Assembly: GCA_022484695.1 (NCBI GenBank)
Contig: JAKVKU010000007.1
Span: 124,001 to 188,000 of the forward strand
DNA length: 64,000 bases
Reading direction: 5' to 3'
From: Lactobacillus sp.
Lineage (GTDB): Bacteria; Bacillota; Bacilli; Lactobacillales; Lactobacillaceae
The position numbers and the translations under genes were made by a program. The notes beneath the pieces were generated by a model that did not search any database, was not told where the DNA came from, and saw nothing but the letters and a program-made list of their open reading frames with translations. This document shows positions 1 to 7,473 of this stretch, piece after piece (positions within the stretch are counted from its first letter, which is position 1; each line of letters opens with the position of its first letter).

Positions 1-39
1 GACAACCATGACAGCACATGGTGGGCAGGCGGTATTTTT

Positions 40-810
40 CTAATGGGATTTAAAAAAATCCAGAACATCGTTGATTTTACGGGTACTGACTTTACAACTA
101 ATCGTTTTAGCCTGGTCAAAGTAAACCAGACGCTTTTTGGCATCAAAGGTGGTCATATTGTCGGGATTAAGCAAGTACCCCCGATCACAGCGCATGAGTT
201 TGGGATATTTAGCCGCGAGTTGGGCCAATTCACCTCTGAATTCCACGTGCAGGCCCTTGCCAACCAATAAAAGCTGGTGGTCATAGCCCGGCTGCGTTTG
301 AAAATAGTCAATATCGGCAAAGTCAATTTTGCGATAGACCCCAGGTAAGGCTTCGTAAGTAAAGTGGGTTTTTAGGGTGTTGCTAACCTGTTGGTACCAG
401 TGATGGACCACATCCACGTCCTGGCGCAGGCTGGTTTTGATTTCCCCGGCACCGGTTTCCTTGTAAATAAAATCCAAGGGCGCCACTTTGCGTTTTAAGG
501 TCAAGGGCAGGAGGTCATCGTGGGTGGTGATGAAGACGATATTGGCCAGGGGATAAGCATGGCGTAGGGTTTCGGCAATATCGATGCCACTTAAGGCGTC
601 ATCTTGAATATGAATGTCCAACACCGCTAAAATAGTGGCCTCGGCGTGGCTTTGAATGTAGTCGAGGATTTCTCGGGGTTTAGCCGTCGCCAGCGCCAGC
701 CGCATGTCGTAGGGGTGGTCGCTGGGATTGACTTCAATGCGTTTTTTGATGATATCCGCATACCGAAGGCGCTCGGCAGCGGTATCTTCCAAAATAAGAA
801 TATCTATCAT
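40..810 (-). CDS. LytTR-family response regulator (AgrA/ComE type)
   Basis: Response regulator of a peptide-sensing type two-component system. The N-terminal receiver domain (about residues 1-125) has the acidic pair at E8/D9 and a phospho-acceptor Asp near residue 65 (VLDIHI). The C-terminal part, about residues 150-250, is a LytTR DNA-binding domain (YEALPGVYRKIDFADIDYF, then MRCDRGYLLNP). The start at 810 is preceded by AAAAGGAG. It lies 15 bases downstream of the histidine kinase and is probably co-transcribed with it. Target genes are not visible; LytTR regulators of this family usually control bacteriocin, competence or quorum-sensing operons. The first 39 bases of the window, downstream of this gene, show nothing recognisable. 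Confidence 0.92.
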   Translation of the reverse strand: MIDILILEDTAAERLRYADIIKKRIEVNPSDHPYDMRLALATAKPREILDYIQSHAEATILAVLDIHIQDDALSGIDIAETLRHAYPLANIVFITTHDDLLPLTLKRKVAPLDFIYKETGAGEIKTSLRQDVDVVHHWYQQVSNTLKTHFTYEALPGVYRKIDFADIDYFQTQPGYDHQLLLVGKGLHVEFRGELAQLAAKYPKLMRCDRGYLLNPDNMTTFDAKKRLVYFDQAKTISCKVSTRKINDVLDFFKSH

Positions 811-825
811 AAAGGGTTGCTCCTT

Positions 826-2145
826 TTACGTAGCCTGCATCAGCAGGCTAAAGCGGATCATTTGGTCGGTGGCTCGGACCTCGATGGCCAAATTCTTTTT
901 GGCTGCTTGAATTTGCTGCACCGTGGCTAGCCCCAACCCCTTGTGGCCCGCCTTGGTGGAATAGCCTCTTTGAAATAAGCGATTCACATCGACGGCTTGG
1001 TTCAAGGTGTTTTCAATGGTGAACTCATAGGCCCAGTCGTTGTATTTGATCAAGGCCATTTGAATATTGGGCTGGGCTTGATCCGCCACGGCTTCAAGGG
1101 CATTATCCGTGAGAATCCCAATGATGCGGACGATATCGATCATATCCCCTGGTAATTTGGCAATTGACTGGGCGACTTCAAAGGCGGTGGGGATCTTGGC
1201 GGCGGTCATCTTGTTGAGCTTATCCAGCAAAAGAGCCCGGAGACCGGGGATTTTGATTTTGGCTAAACTCGTGACAAATTGACTATCCACCGCGGTCTTG
1301 GCGGCCACGTCTTGCAAGAGGCTGGCGATATAACGCTGAGCCGCTGGCTGGTCGTTGGCGGTGATATAGCCTTGCAGGGCCACCAGATTGTTGTGGTAGT
1401 CATGGCGAAAGCTGCGCAGGGCCTGGTAATTTTTCTCCAAGTCCAATAAGTAAGTTTGTTGCTGTTTATAAGCGGTGACTTGATTTTTAGAAGTTTGCAT
1501 CGTTTGATAGCTCAAAATAAAATAACGCATGACCACCACGGTAATGCCGATGAAAATCACAAAACAGGTGATCACGATCAATTGAAAAGCTGGGGTGACT
1601 TGATAGTAAAAGGCGAATAAAGAAATGGCCTCCACCATGGTGAATAAGACCACCAGAAAACCAATGATCCGCCGGCGAAATTTAGCATCAGCGCTGAGGT
1701 AGCGGGTGGCTTTTTTAGCATGCTGTTTAAAGCGTTGCACCGCCACGACTAGTAGGACTAAGGCGCCAAATAAGACAAGTAAGGACGCCCAGTCAATTAA
1801 GTGGCGTACATTTGGGAAGCGTTGGTCTAAATTGGCCGCCACGTAGGAAATGATGTTACCGATGGGAAATACCACGATGCTGATGGTCAATAAAGCCACC
1901 GTCTGGCGGGAATCGATGGGGATTTTGCCGATGCGGTTGATGGCTATTTGGAGCAAAATCACTAAAATAAAGCTCCAATCGGATAAAGTATAGCCAAACA
2001 GGGATAACAACAAGGCCGGCACTAGACACCGCAAGATTAACACTTTAGGGGTCAGGGCGCCCACCATTTTATGATACGGGACCAAGACTAACAATAAAGC
2101 CAAGGTATCCCAAAGGTATGCTTGTAAAGGTAAAACTTGACGCAT
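826..2145 (-). CDS. HPK10-type sensor histidine kinase (AgrC/ComD-like)
   Basis: Membrane sensor kinase, 439 aa. The first about 210 residues contain six or seven hydrophobic segments, as in AgrC-like receptors for secreted peptides. The cytoplasmic part has the HPK10-style H-box SFRHDYHNNL (around residue 250), an N-box TDNALEAV and a G-box GLGLATVQQI. It should phosphorylate the LytTR regulator encoded just downstream. Its ribosome site (TGGAGG) lies inside the last codons of a 35-codon ORF that ends two bases before its ATG, so the two are probably translationally coupled. The inducing ligand is unknown; the upstream peptide is the obvious candidate. Confidence 0.9.
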   Translation of the reverse strand: MRQVLPLQAYLWDTLALLLVLVPYHKMVGALTPKVLILRCLVPALLLSLFGYTLSDWSFILVILLQIAINRIGKIPIDSRQTVALLTISIVVFPIGNIISYVAANLDQRFPNVRHLIDWASLLVLFGALVLLVVAVQRFKQHAKKATRYLSADAKFRRRIIGFLVVLFTMVEAISLFAFYYQVTPAFQLIVITCFVIFIGITVVVMRYFILSYQTMQTSKNQVTAYKQQQTYLLDLEKNYQALRSFRHDYHNNLVALQGYITANDQPAAQRYIASLLQDVAAKTAVDSQFVTSLAKIKIPGLRALLLDKLNKMTAAKIPTAFEVAQSIAKLPGDMIDIVRIIGILTDNALEAVADQAQPNIQMALIKYNDWAYEFTIENTLNQAVDVNRLFQRGYSTKAGHKGLGLATVQQIQAAKKNLAIEVRATDQMIRFSLLMQAT

Positions 2146-2147
2146 TT

Positions 2148-2255
2148 TTAAAAACTGCCTCCAATGTAGTCCAACAAATCGCTTAAGGGATTACTGCTAC
2201 CAATGGTGCCTAGGTCAAAACGTTTTGTGGGCTGGTCTGATGTGTAATCCGGCAT
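2148..2255 (-). CDS. Small ORF (35 aa) upstream of the sensor kinase; candidate signal peptide
   Basis: This ORF is too short for the ORF track. It starts MPDYTSDQPTKR and ends SDLLDYIGGSF, with an AGGAGG ribosome site eight bases before the ATG. The stop codon is two bases from the kinase start and the kinase ribosome site lies inside its 3' end. This position is typical of peptide pheromone or AgrD-like genes in LytTR/HPK10 operons. It has no Cys for a thiolactone ring and no clear hydrophobic signal peptide. A Gly-Gly occurs only two residues from the C terminus, which does not fit a normal double-glycine leader. It may alternatively be a coupling leader for the kinase. The ORF itself is well supported; its role is inference. 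Confidence 0.65.
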   Translation of the reverse strand: MPDYTSDQPTKRFDLGTIGSSNPLSDLLDYIGGSF

Positions 2256-2308
2256 AGGCAAAATCCTCCTAGATTAATTTATGAGTAAGTGGTATCTATG
2301 TATCTAGG

Positions 2309-2338
2309 ATAATACCAGAATTTTAATCGTTTGACTAA
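2309..2338 (-). promoter_or_regulatory. Promoter of the peptide-kinase-regulator operon
   Basis: On the minus strand a TATTAT -10 box (2309-2314), with TG one base upstream (extended -10), is preceded at 17-18 bases by TAGTCA/TTAGTC as a weak -35. It lies about 55 bases upstream of the small ORF and nothing else on this strand would use it. Confidence 0.55.
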
Positions 2339-2475
2339 TTTTCTTGAATTATGAAGTTTGTGATAATCTTGAGGGATACTCTGGACAAAGGCCAAGAATA
2401 ATTAGTACTATGAGGATAGATAATCCGGTAGTGTCTAAAGTTCTATGGCAAACTACCCGACGGAGGTGGCAAATA

Positions 2476-3411
2476 ATGAAAACAGAAGTTAATTCGTTTT
2501 TATCTAGTGACGGCAAGCATCGCCTGCCCACCGTGACCTGGTTGCCCGAAACGGGGGTCAAGCCCAAGGCGATTTTACAAATTGTCTATGGCATGGCCGA
2601 ATACGCTCAACGTTATGAACCGGTGGCCCAGTATTTTACCAGCCAAGGTTTTATAGTGGCCACCCACGATCATTTGGGCCATGGGGGCGCTGTGCGCAGC
2701 GACAAGGAATATGGTTATTTTGGGCCTAAGGGCGCTGAACATTTGATTGCCGACACCTATGCCCGGACCCAACAGCTGCAAGACCACTATCCGAATACCC
2801 CCATTTACCTATTGGGACATTCCATGGGGTCGATTATTGCGGCGTTATACATGGCCCAGCACTGGTATGCGGTCCATGGCCTGATTCTCATGGGCAGTGT
2901 TTATCTGCCGCCAATTTTGCCACCGCTAATGCCATTAATCCGCTTAAAGGCGCGAATCACCGGCCGTCAACCGGACCGCCTCTTAAACGCGGCCGCCTTT
3001 GGACCCTACAGCCGCCGCTTTGACCACCACGACTTTTTCTCCTGGCTCAGCAGTGATGCTGATTCGGTGGCCCGCTATGAGGCTGACCCGAAGCTAGGCT
3101 TTACCTTTACCACCAATGGCTTTCTCACATTGTTTACCTTACTCACAGATCAGGAAAAAATGCAGTGGTACCGGCAATCGCCTAAGGACTTCCCGATTTT
3201 GATTACCAGTGGCCAATTGGATGCAGTGGGGGACTTTGGCAAAGAACCTAAGGCTATCGCAGAGCATTTGACCCATGACGGCTTTGTCAACGTTTTAGAG
3301 AAGCAGTGGCCAGATTTGCGCCACGAATTATTTTTTGAAAAAGATACGGCGGCAGTAGAAGCCTATTTGGCAAACTGGATGCTGGCAAATTTAGGCAATC
3401 ATCCTTTATAA
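2476..3411 (+). CDS. Alpha/beta hydrolase, monoacylglycerol lipase/lysophospholipase-like
   Basis: Serine hydrolase of the Hydrolase_4 (S33-like) group, 311 aa. The nucleophile elbow GHSMGS places the catalytic Ser at residue 116; HDHLGHG at about 64-70 is typical of monoglyceride lipase and lysophospholipase L2-like proteins; the C-terminal LRHELFFE gives the catalytic His. The track ORF opens at 2344, but the ATG at 2476 has a GGAGGTGG site seven bases upstream and starts at the family's usual place, so the first 44 codons of the track ORF are excluded. No signal peptide, so probably cytosolic. It is followed closely by the 2-hydroxyacid dehydrogenase, likely in one transcript. The substrate cannot be told from sequence. 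Confidence 0.85.
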   Translation: MKTEVNSFLSSDGKHRLPTVTWLPETGVKPKAILQIVYGMAEYAQRYEPVAQYFTSQGFIVATHDHLGHGGAVRSDKEYGYFGPKGAEHLIADTYARTQQLQDHYPNTPIYLLGHSMGSIIAALYMAQHWYAVHGLILMGSVYLPPILPPLMPLIRLKARITGRQPDRLLNAAAFGPYSRRFDHHDFFSWLSSDADSVARYEADPKLGFTFTTNGFLTLFTLLTDQEKMQWYRQSPKDFPILITSGQLDAVGDFGKEPKAIAEHLTHDGFVNVLEKQWPDLRHELFFEKDTAAVEAYLANWMLANLGNHPL

Positions 3412-3446
3412 TGGTTAAAAATAATTTAAAAAAAGAGGCGGCACGC

Positions 3447-4409
3447 GTGAAAATTGTAGTTTTAGATGGTCATGGCTTAAATCCCGGCGACTTAGACTGG
3501 GGAATTTTTGAAAAATTTGGTGAGGTGACGGTTTATGACCGGACCTCTTATGATGATCCCCAAGAGATTTTGCGACGGATCGGGGATGCAGAGATTGTAC
3601 TGGATAACAAAGTACCTCTGGATAAAAAGATTTTAGCAAAGCTCCCCAAAGTACGCTACATCGGCGTCACAGCGACGGGCTATAACATTATTGATTTAGC
3701 CGCGGCTAAAGCCCAAGGCATCACGGTGACCAATATCCCGGCTTATGGTACCTATGCGGTGGCCCAGTTTACGTTTGCGTTATTATTGGAAATTGCCAAT
3801 CAAGTGGGCTTACATAACGATGCCGTCCATGCTGGCGAATGGGCCAGCAGTCCGGACTTTACGTTTTGGAAACGGTCGTTGATAGAGCTCAGTGGTAAGA
3901 CCATGGGGTTAGTGGGCTATGGGCGCATTGCCCAAGCCGTGGCCGGTATCGCTTTGGCCATGGGGATGAAAGTGATTTTTTACAATCACCGTCCTAAAAC
4001 CGACCTACCCGCTGGGGTGACCCAGGTGGACTTGGACACGTTATACGCCCAAGCAGACATCATCAGCCTGCATGTGCCACAAACGCCCGAAACCACGGCA
4101 ATGATCAATCAAACTGCCATCCAAAAAATGCAGGATGGCGTTATCCTTATCAATACGGCCCGGGGTGGTTTAATAGACGAGCAGGCCGTGGCTGATGCCT
4201 TAAATACCGGCAAAATTTATGCCGCTGGTGTGGATGTGGTCTCGGAGGAACCTATTCTGCCGGACAATCCGTTGTTGCAAGCCAAAAATTGTTACATTAC
4301 ACCACACATTGCTTGGGCGCCAACCGAAACCCGCCAACGCCTGTTGGATATTGCGTTGGATAATTTGGACAATTATTTAAAAGAGACACCTAGGAATGTG
4401 GTCTCCTGA
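3447..4409 (+). CDS. D-2-hydroxyacid dehydrogenase (glycerate/hydroxypyruvate reductase-like)
   Basis: NAD(P)-dependent D-isomer-specific 2-hydroxyacid dehydrogenase, 320 aa, cytosolic. The Rossmann motif is GLVGYGRIAQAVAG, the catalytic Arg is in NTARGGLID, the Glu in EEPILPDNP, and the catalytic His (residue 287) in TPHIAW. The GTG at 3447 (MKIVVLDGHG) is chosen over the ATG at 3411 because AGAGGCGG precedes it and the mature fold starts there; the ATG at 3411 overlaps the hydrolase stop codon. Homologues reduce hydroxypyruvate, glyoxylate or other 2-oxoacids; the exact substrate is not resolved. Its 3' end matches two spacers of the CRISPR array about 280 bases downstream. Confidence 0.9.
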   Translation: MKIVVLDGHGLNPGDLDWGIFEKFGEVTVYDRTSYDDPQEILRRIGDAEIVLDNKVPLDKKILAKLPKVRYIGVTATGYNIIDLAAAKAQGITVTNIPAYGTYAVAQFTFALLLEIANQVGLHNDAVHAGEWASSPDFTFWKRSLIELSGKTMGLVGYGRIAQAVAGIALAMGMKVIFYNHRPKTDLPAGVTQVDLDTLYAQADIISLHVPQTPETTAMINQTAIQKMQDGVILINTARGGLIDEQAVADALNTGKIYAAGVDVVSEEPILPDNPLLQAKNCYITPHIAWAPTETRQRLLDIALDNLDNYLKETPRNVVS

Positions 4410-4418
4410 AGGACAGAC

Positions 4419-4461
4419 AACTCAAAAAACAGCGTATAATGACCACGCTGTTTTTTGAGTT
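4419..4461. terminator. Bidirectional intrinsic terminator
   Basis: Near-perfect 16-base stem AACTCAAAAAACAGCG / CGCTGTTTTTTGAGTT, 11-base loop, with T runs on both strands. It ends the hydrolase-dehydrogenase transcript and separates it from the CRISPR region. Confidence 0.85.
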
Positions 4462-4462
4462 G

Positions 4463-4663
4463 TTATTCTATTGGATTTTTCTTTGGATGGACAGAGGGTA
4501 ACCAAAAGTGCGAACCGGTGTTGATCATAGATATCCCGAGACATTCGCACCAAATAATTGGTTTTATAATCAAAAAACATGACAATATTAGCTTAAATAA
4601 GTTAAAATATAGATAAGCTACTAGATTTAGTTGTGTTAATGTTAAGCTAACTATATCTAGGGG
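4463..4663 (+). other. AT-rich CRISPR leader with inverted repeat
   Basis: No credible gene here; the track ORFs running through it are shadows. The stretch is clearly more AT-rich than its surroundings and lies on the 5' side of the intact repeats, where a type I leader is expected (the degenerate repeat is at the other end). Directly before repeat 1 is an inverted repeat, CTAGATTTAGTT (4621-4632) and AACTATATCTAG (4649-4660), one mismatch in 12. Confidence 0.55.
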
Positions 4664-4895
4664 GTCGCAACTCTTGCAGTTGCGTGAATTGAAATTGTTC
4701 CATACATTCGATTTTATCGGGATTGATATAGGTCGCAACTCTTGCAGTTGCGTGAATTGAAATCTAAATAATTATCCAGATTGTCCAACGCAATATCATC
4801 GCAACTCTTGTAGTTGCGTGAATTGAAATAGTTGGGGCCCACGCGATATGGGGTGTAATGTAAGTCGCAACTCTTGAAGCTGCGTAAATCGAGGC
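4664..4895 (+). CRISPR. Four-repeat CRISPR array, type I-C-like repeat, no cas genes in the window
   Basis: The 32-base repeat starts GTCGCAACTCTTGCAGTTGC and ends GAATTGAAAT. Copies lie at 4664-4695, 4732-4763 (identical), 4798-4829 (two changes) and 4864-4895 (degenerate 3' half, as usual for the leader-distal copy). Spacers are 36, 34 and 34 bases. The GTCGC...ATTGAAAY form and the stem-forming GCAACT/AGTTGC resemble type I-C repeats. Spacer 2 (4764-4797) matches the minus strand of 4347-4380 at 30 of 34 positions, and spacer 3 (4830-4863) matches that of 4292-4325 at 28 of 34; both protospacers are inside the D-2-hydroxyacid dehydrogenase gene. Spacer 1 has no match that I could see in the window. 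Confidence 0.93.
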
Positions 4896-4920
4896 AGCAG
4901 TGAACAAAATAGTAACCAGC

Positions 4921-4969
4921 AAAAAACATCCCCAGAACCAGCAAAACCGCTGATCCGGGGATGTTTTTT
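4921..4969 (-). terminator. Terminator of the moeB...nreC operon
   Basis: Stem AAAAAACATCCCC / GGGGATGTTTTTT with a 23-base loop, T runs on both strands, directly after the nreC stop codon on the minus strand. It also closes the CRISPR region on the plus strand. Confidence 0.85.
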
Positions 4970-4971
4970 AA

Positions 4972-5625
4972 TTATAATTCTATCAAGTGATGATGAATGG
5001 CGTATTGGATCAATTCCGCCCGATTTTTCGTCTTTAATTTTTTCATGATGTTGGCCTTGTGGGCCTCCACCGTCTTAACAGATATAAATAGCTGCTTGGC
5101 AATTTCCTTGTTGGAATAGCCCAGGGCCACCAGGGGTAAAACTTCTTTCTCCCGGTTGGACAAGTCGTTGTATTCTTTCAAATTCAACTCGTTATCCCCA
5201 GAATTGATGGCCTCCGCCGATTCTTCCGAGAGGCGGATATTGCTATCTAAATAGGTTTGGTCATAAGTGACCTTGTTTAAAGCCGTCAATAACTCAGAGT
5301 CTGGCGAGCTTTTGAGGATATAAGCGCTGGCGCCGTTTTGTAGAGCCTGGCGAATATATTCTTCTTCTTCGTGCATGGATAAAATAACAATTTTGACGTT
5401 GGGGAAGTGGTCGTGAATGCGTTTAGTGGTAATTAAACCACTTTCGCCAGGTGGCATGGACAAGTCCATGACCAGGATATCCACGGGATTTTGCTCCACT
5501 TTCATATAAGTTTGGTTGCCATCAGCGGCTTGGTCCACCACTTCAAAGTCAGGCTGTTGGTTCAACAAAAAAGACAGACCATTGCGGACAATGGCATGAT
5601 CATCGGCGATTAATATTTTATTCAA
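4972..5625 (-). CDS. nreC: Nitrate/oxygen response regulator NreC
   Basis: NarL-family response regulator, 217 aa. The receiver domain has D8/D9 and the phospho-acceptor D54 (LVMDLSMP). The C-terminal LuxR-type helix-turn-helix is LSNREKEVLPLVALGYSNKEIAKQL-like, with SVKTVEAHK as recognition helix. In staphylococci NreC is phosphorylated by NreB under anaerobiosis and activates nar and nir genes. Here it is the last gene of the minus-strand moeB...nreABC operon, one base after nreB, and should activate the narG, moeB and moaE promoters. ATTAGGGAA motifs in those regions are candidate sites. Confidence 0.93.
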   Translation of the reverse strand: MNKILIADDHAIVRNGLSFLLNQQPDFEVVDQAADGNQTYMKVEQNPVDILVMDLSMPPGESGLITTKRIHDHFPNVKIVILSMHEEEEYIRQALQNGASAYILKSSPDSELLTALNKVTYDQTYLDSNIRLSEESAEAINSGDNELNLKEYNDLSNREKEVLPLVALGYSNKEIAKQLFISVKTVEAHKANIMKKLKTKNRAELIQYAIHHHLIEL

Positions 5626-5626
5626 G

Positions 5627-6679
5627 CTAGCTTACCTCCAAATGCGCAGAAATCACTGGGAATTCAACTTTGACGGAAGTACCTTCGCCGATTTTTGATT
5701 CCAGCGTAAAGACGCCGTTTAACGCCTTGACCCGTTCATTCATATTCAACAATCCCAAGGAACGGCCGTTGGGCTGGTTCATTTTGGCCACGTCAAAGCC
5801 CTTGCCCGTATCAATGACCTCTAAAGATACACCCTTATCGTGGGTCAATAATAACAGGGTGATCTCATCGGTATCCGCATGTTTAATGGCGTTACTCATG
5901 GCCTCTTGGGCGATGCGGTAGATGACGATGGCAATGTCGTTGGGGATGGTGATATCTGGTTTCAAGCGGTTAATGAAGGTGATTTGGATGCCAGTATTTT
6001 CTTGTAGGCGCTGAATCAAGGTCTTTAAAGCCGGAACTAGGCCTAAGTCATCTAAAGCCGATGGCCGCAGGTCTAGGGCCATGCCCTTGACTTCATTTAA
6101 GACTTCTCGCAATTGGTTTTGAATCAAGTCACCTTGTTGGGCGAAGTCTGTTTTACTGGCGGTGGTTTGCTGGCTGACTAAGCGACTGATGCCCATAATG
6201 GCCGTAAATATCCCTTGGGCAATGGAGTCGTGTAAATCTTCGGAAATTTGTTTGCGCTCATCTTCGTGGGCGCGGTTGATATATTGGATCAAGGAGTGCT
6301 GCACGGATAATTGGTCCAAACGCTCCCGGGCGTCCGCACTCTTTAAAGTGATAGAATAAACATTTTCGTGACTGGACAATTGACGGTAAATCAAGGAATA
6401 AGATAACGGCTCCTTACCATCGGAATTGATGGTAAGGGGAATGGTAATATCAGACAATTGATTCTTAATGGCACAGTTAAAACAGTCATCAGACTCATTA
6501 CTGTTGCGCTTCAAATATGTTAAAACGAGTTGTTGCAAATAGTTGGTATCCACATCTGTTTGGTCCAACAAATTTTGCGCCAAATCGTTCATAATTAACA
6601 ATTGATCGTCTTGAAAAATCAACATGGCATCACTGGCATGACTAAAATTTTGCATAATCCAGTTTGAAACTTCAAGCAT
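5627..6679 (-). CDS. nreB: Oxygen-sensing histidine kinase NreB
   Basis: HPK7-type kinase, 350 aa, no membrane segments. A PAS-like N-terminal domain (1-115) is followed by the HisKA_3 box DERKQISEDLHDSIAQ (phospho-acceptor His150) and a C-terminal ATPase domain (AQEAMSNAIKHA, DTGKGFD, GLLNMNERV). Staphylococcal NreB binds an oxygen-labile [4Fe-4S] cluster through two CxxC pairs in its PAS domain. This protein has only one pair, C66 and C69 (CFNC); no other Cys is present. So the family role (oxygen control of nitrate respiration, with NreA and NreC) is clear from context, but the sensing chemistry may differ. Confidence 0.92.
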   Translation of the reverse strand: MLEVSNWIMQNFSHASDAMLIFQDDQLLIMNDLAQNLLDQTDVDTNYLQQLVLTYLKRNSNESDDCFNCAIKNQLSDITIPLTINSDGKEPLSYSLIYRQLSSHENVYSITLKSADARERLDQLSVQHSLIQYINRAHEDERKQISEDLHDSIAQGIFTAIMGISRLVSQQTTASKTDFAQQGDLIQNQLREVLNEVKGMALDLRPSALDDLGLVPALKTLIQRLQENTGIQITFINRLKPDITIPNDIAIVIYRIAQEAMSNAIKHADTDEITLLLLTHDKGVSLEVIDTGKGFDVAKMNQPNGRSLGLLNMNERVKALNGVFTLESKIGEGTSVKVEFPVISAHLEVS

Positions 6680-6744
6680 AACAAATACCCCCTCGTCATA
6701 CTTAGATCAGAATTTGCTTTTGGGCAAATTAAAACGCGCGAAAA

Positions 6745-7173
6745 TTACGCTCTTCTTAAATAATACCGCAAATTACTGATAGTTTCATGTGAAACGTTTT
6801 CGCCGTGTCGATAACCGGCCAATAACACACCGGTGACCTGTTGATTATCAGCGCTTAAGAGGGGGATAGCAGCGGCTGAAGTCAATTTTTCCACGACGGT
6901 GATGGGGGTATACATAAAGTCTTGGGGTTTGCGATTTAAGTCATTGTCATAAAAAGGTTGGCCAGTGCGCAGGACTAATCCAGCGATACCTAAGCCATTA
7001 CGCAAGACGATGCGTTGGTAACGTTGGCTGGTGTTGCCCCGAACATAGCGCCATTTAATTTGACCTAAAGCGTCAGAATTTTGCAAGGCGATGCCCACAA
7101 AGTCATAGTGGGACATTTGATAGATTTCTTCCACAAGGGATTCATAATTATTTTCTTGCACGGGGTCCACCAT
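6745..7173 (-). CDS. nreA: Nitrate receptor NreA (GAF domain)
   Basis: Small cytosolic GAF-domain protein, 142 aa, the normal size of NreA. In staphylococci NreA binds nitrate and relieves its inhibition of NreB, so the NreABC system integrates nitrate and oxygen. The segments LRNGLGIAGLVLRTGQPFYDND and AAAIPLLSADNQQVTGVLL carry the GAF fold. The gene precedes nreB with 65 bases between them, and its start at 7173 has a GGAGG site. Assignment rests on GAF fold, length and position in an nreABC set next to nar genes. Confidence 0.88.
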   Translation of the reverse strand: MVDPVQENNYESLVEEIYQMSHYDFVGIALQNSDALGQIKWRYVRGNTSQRYQRIVLRNGLGIAGLVLRTGQPFYDNDLNRKPQDFMYTPITVVEKLTSAAAIPLLSADNQQVTGVLLAGYRHGENVSHETISNLRYYLRRA

Positions 7174-7196
7174 TGTTCAACCTCCTTCACGACAGA

Positions 7197-7460
7197 TTAA
7201 TTTTCATAATCAATGTCGATTTTCTTGGCCAGGGTAGGATCTACGAATTGTTGATAGTGACGGTAATCTGCGGCGATACGCTGGACTTGCATATCGATAT
7301 GTTCAATTTCGGCATCCCGCTCCATCGAGCGGGGTTGCGCTGATAAATCAGCCATGTGGTTTTCCATAAGGGTCCGGCGAATGGCCAGGTCACTTAAAGC
7401 GATTTGTAACAAACGCTGGAAGTCACCACTGGTCATGTCGCTGGGGTTGCTAGTTGCCAT
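7197..7460 (-). CDS. Unrecognised 87-aa helical protein in the nitrate operon
   Basis: I do not recognise this family. The track ORF opens at 7523, but the ATG at 7460 (MATSNPSDMTSGDFQRLLQ) has AAAGGAG eight bases upstream and lies just after the mobB/moaC stop codon, so it is the likely start. The product is short, charged and predicted almost wholly helical, with no Cys, signal peptide or membrane segment. It sits between cofactor genes and nreA on the same strand with short gaps, so it is surely co-transcribed. A chaperone, adaptor or regulator role in nitrate respiration is possible but not shown. Confidence 0.75.
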   Translation of the reverse strand: MATSNPSDMTSGDFQRLLQIALSDLAIRRTLMENHMADLSAQPRSMERDAEIEHIDMQVQRIAADYRHYQQFVDPTLAKKIDIDYEN

Positions 7461-7473
7461 GGTAAAGCTCCTT

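Noticed and set aside
1-39. Imperfect dyad ACCATG...CATGGT at the left edge
   Set aside because: Too short and at the window edge; no function can be supported.
4696-4731. Possible match of CRISPR spacer 1 to the start of the alpha-galactosidase gene
   Set aside because: Only a short stretch around ATCAA.CCC.GA.AAAA agrees and the rest diverges with many changes, unlike the codon-wise matches of spacers 2 and 3.
4463-4944. Minus-strand ORFs of 91 and 76 aa through the CRISPR region
   Set aside because: They translate the repeats (NSRNCKSCD recurring) and spacers; no ribosome site and no family resemblance.
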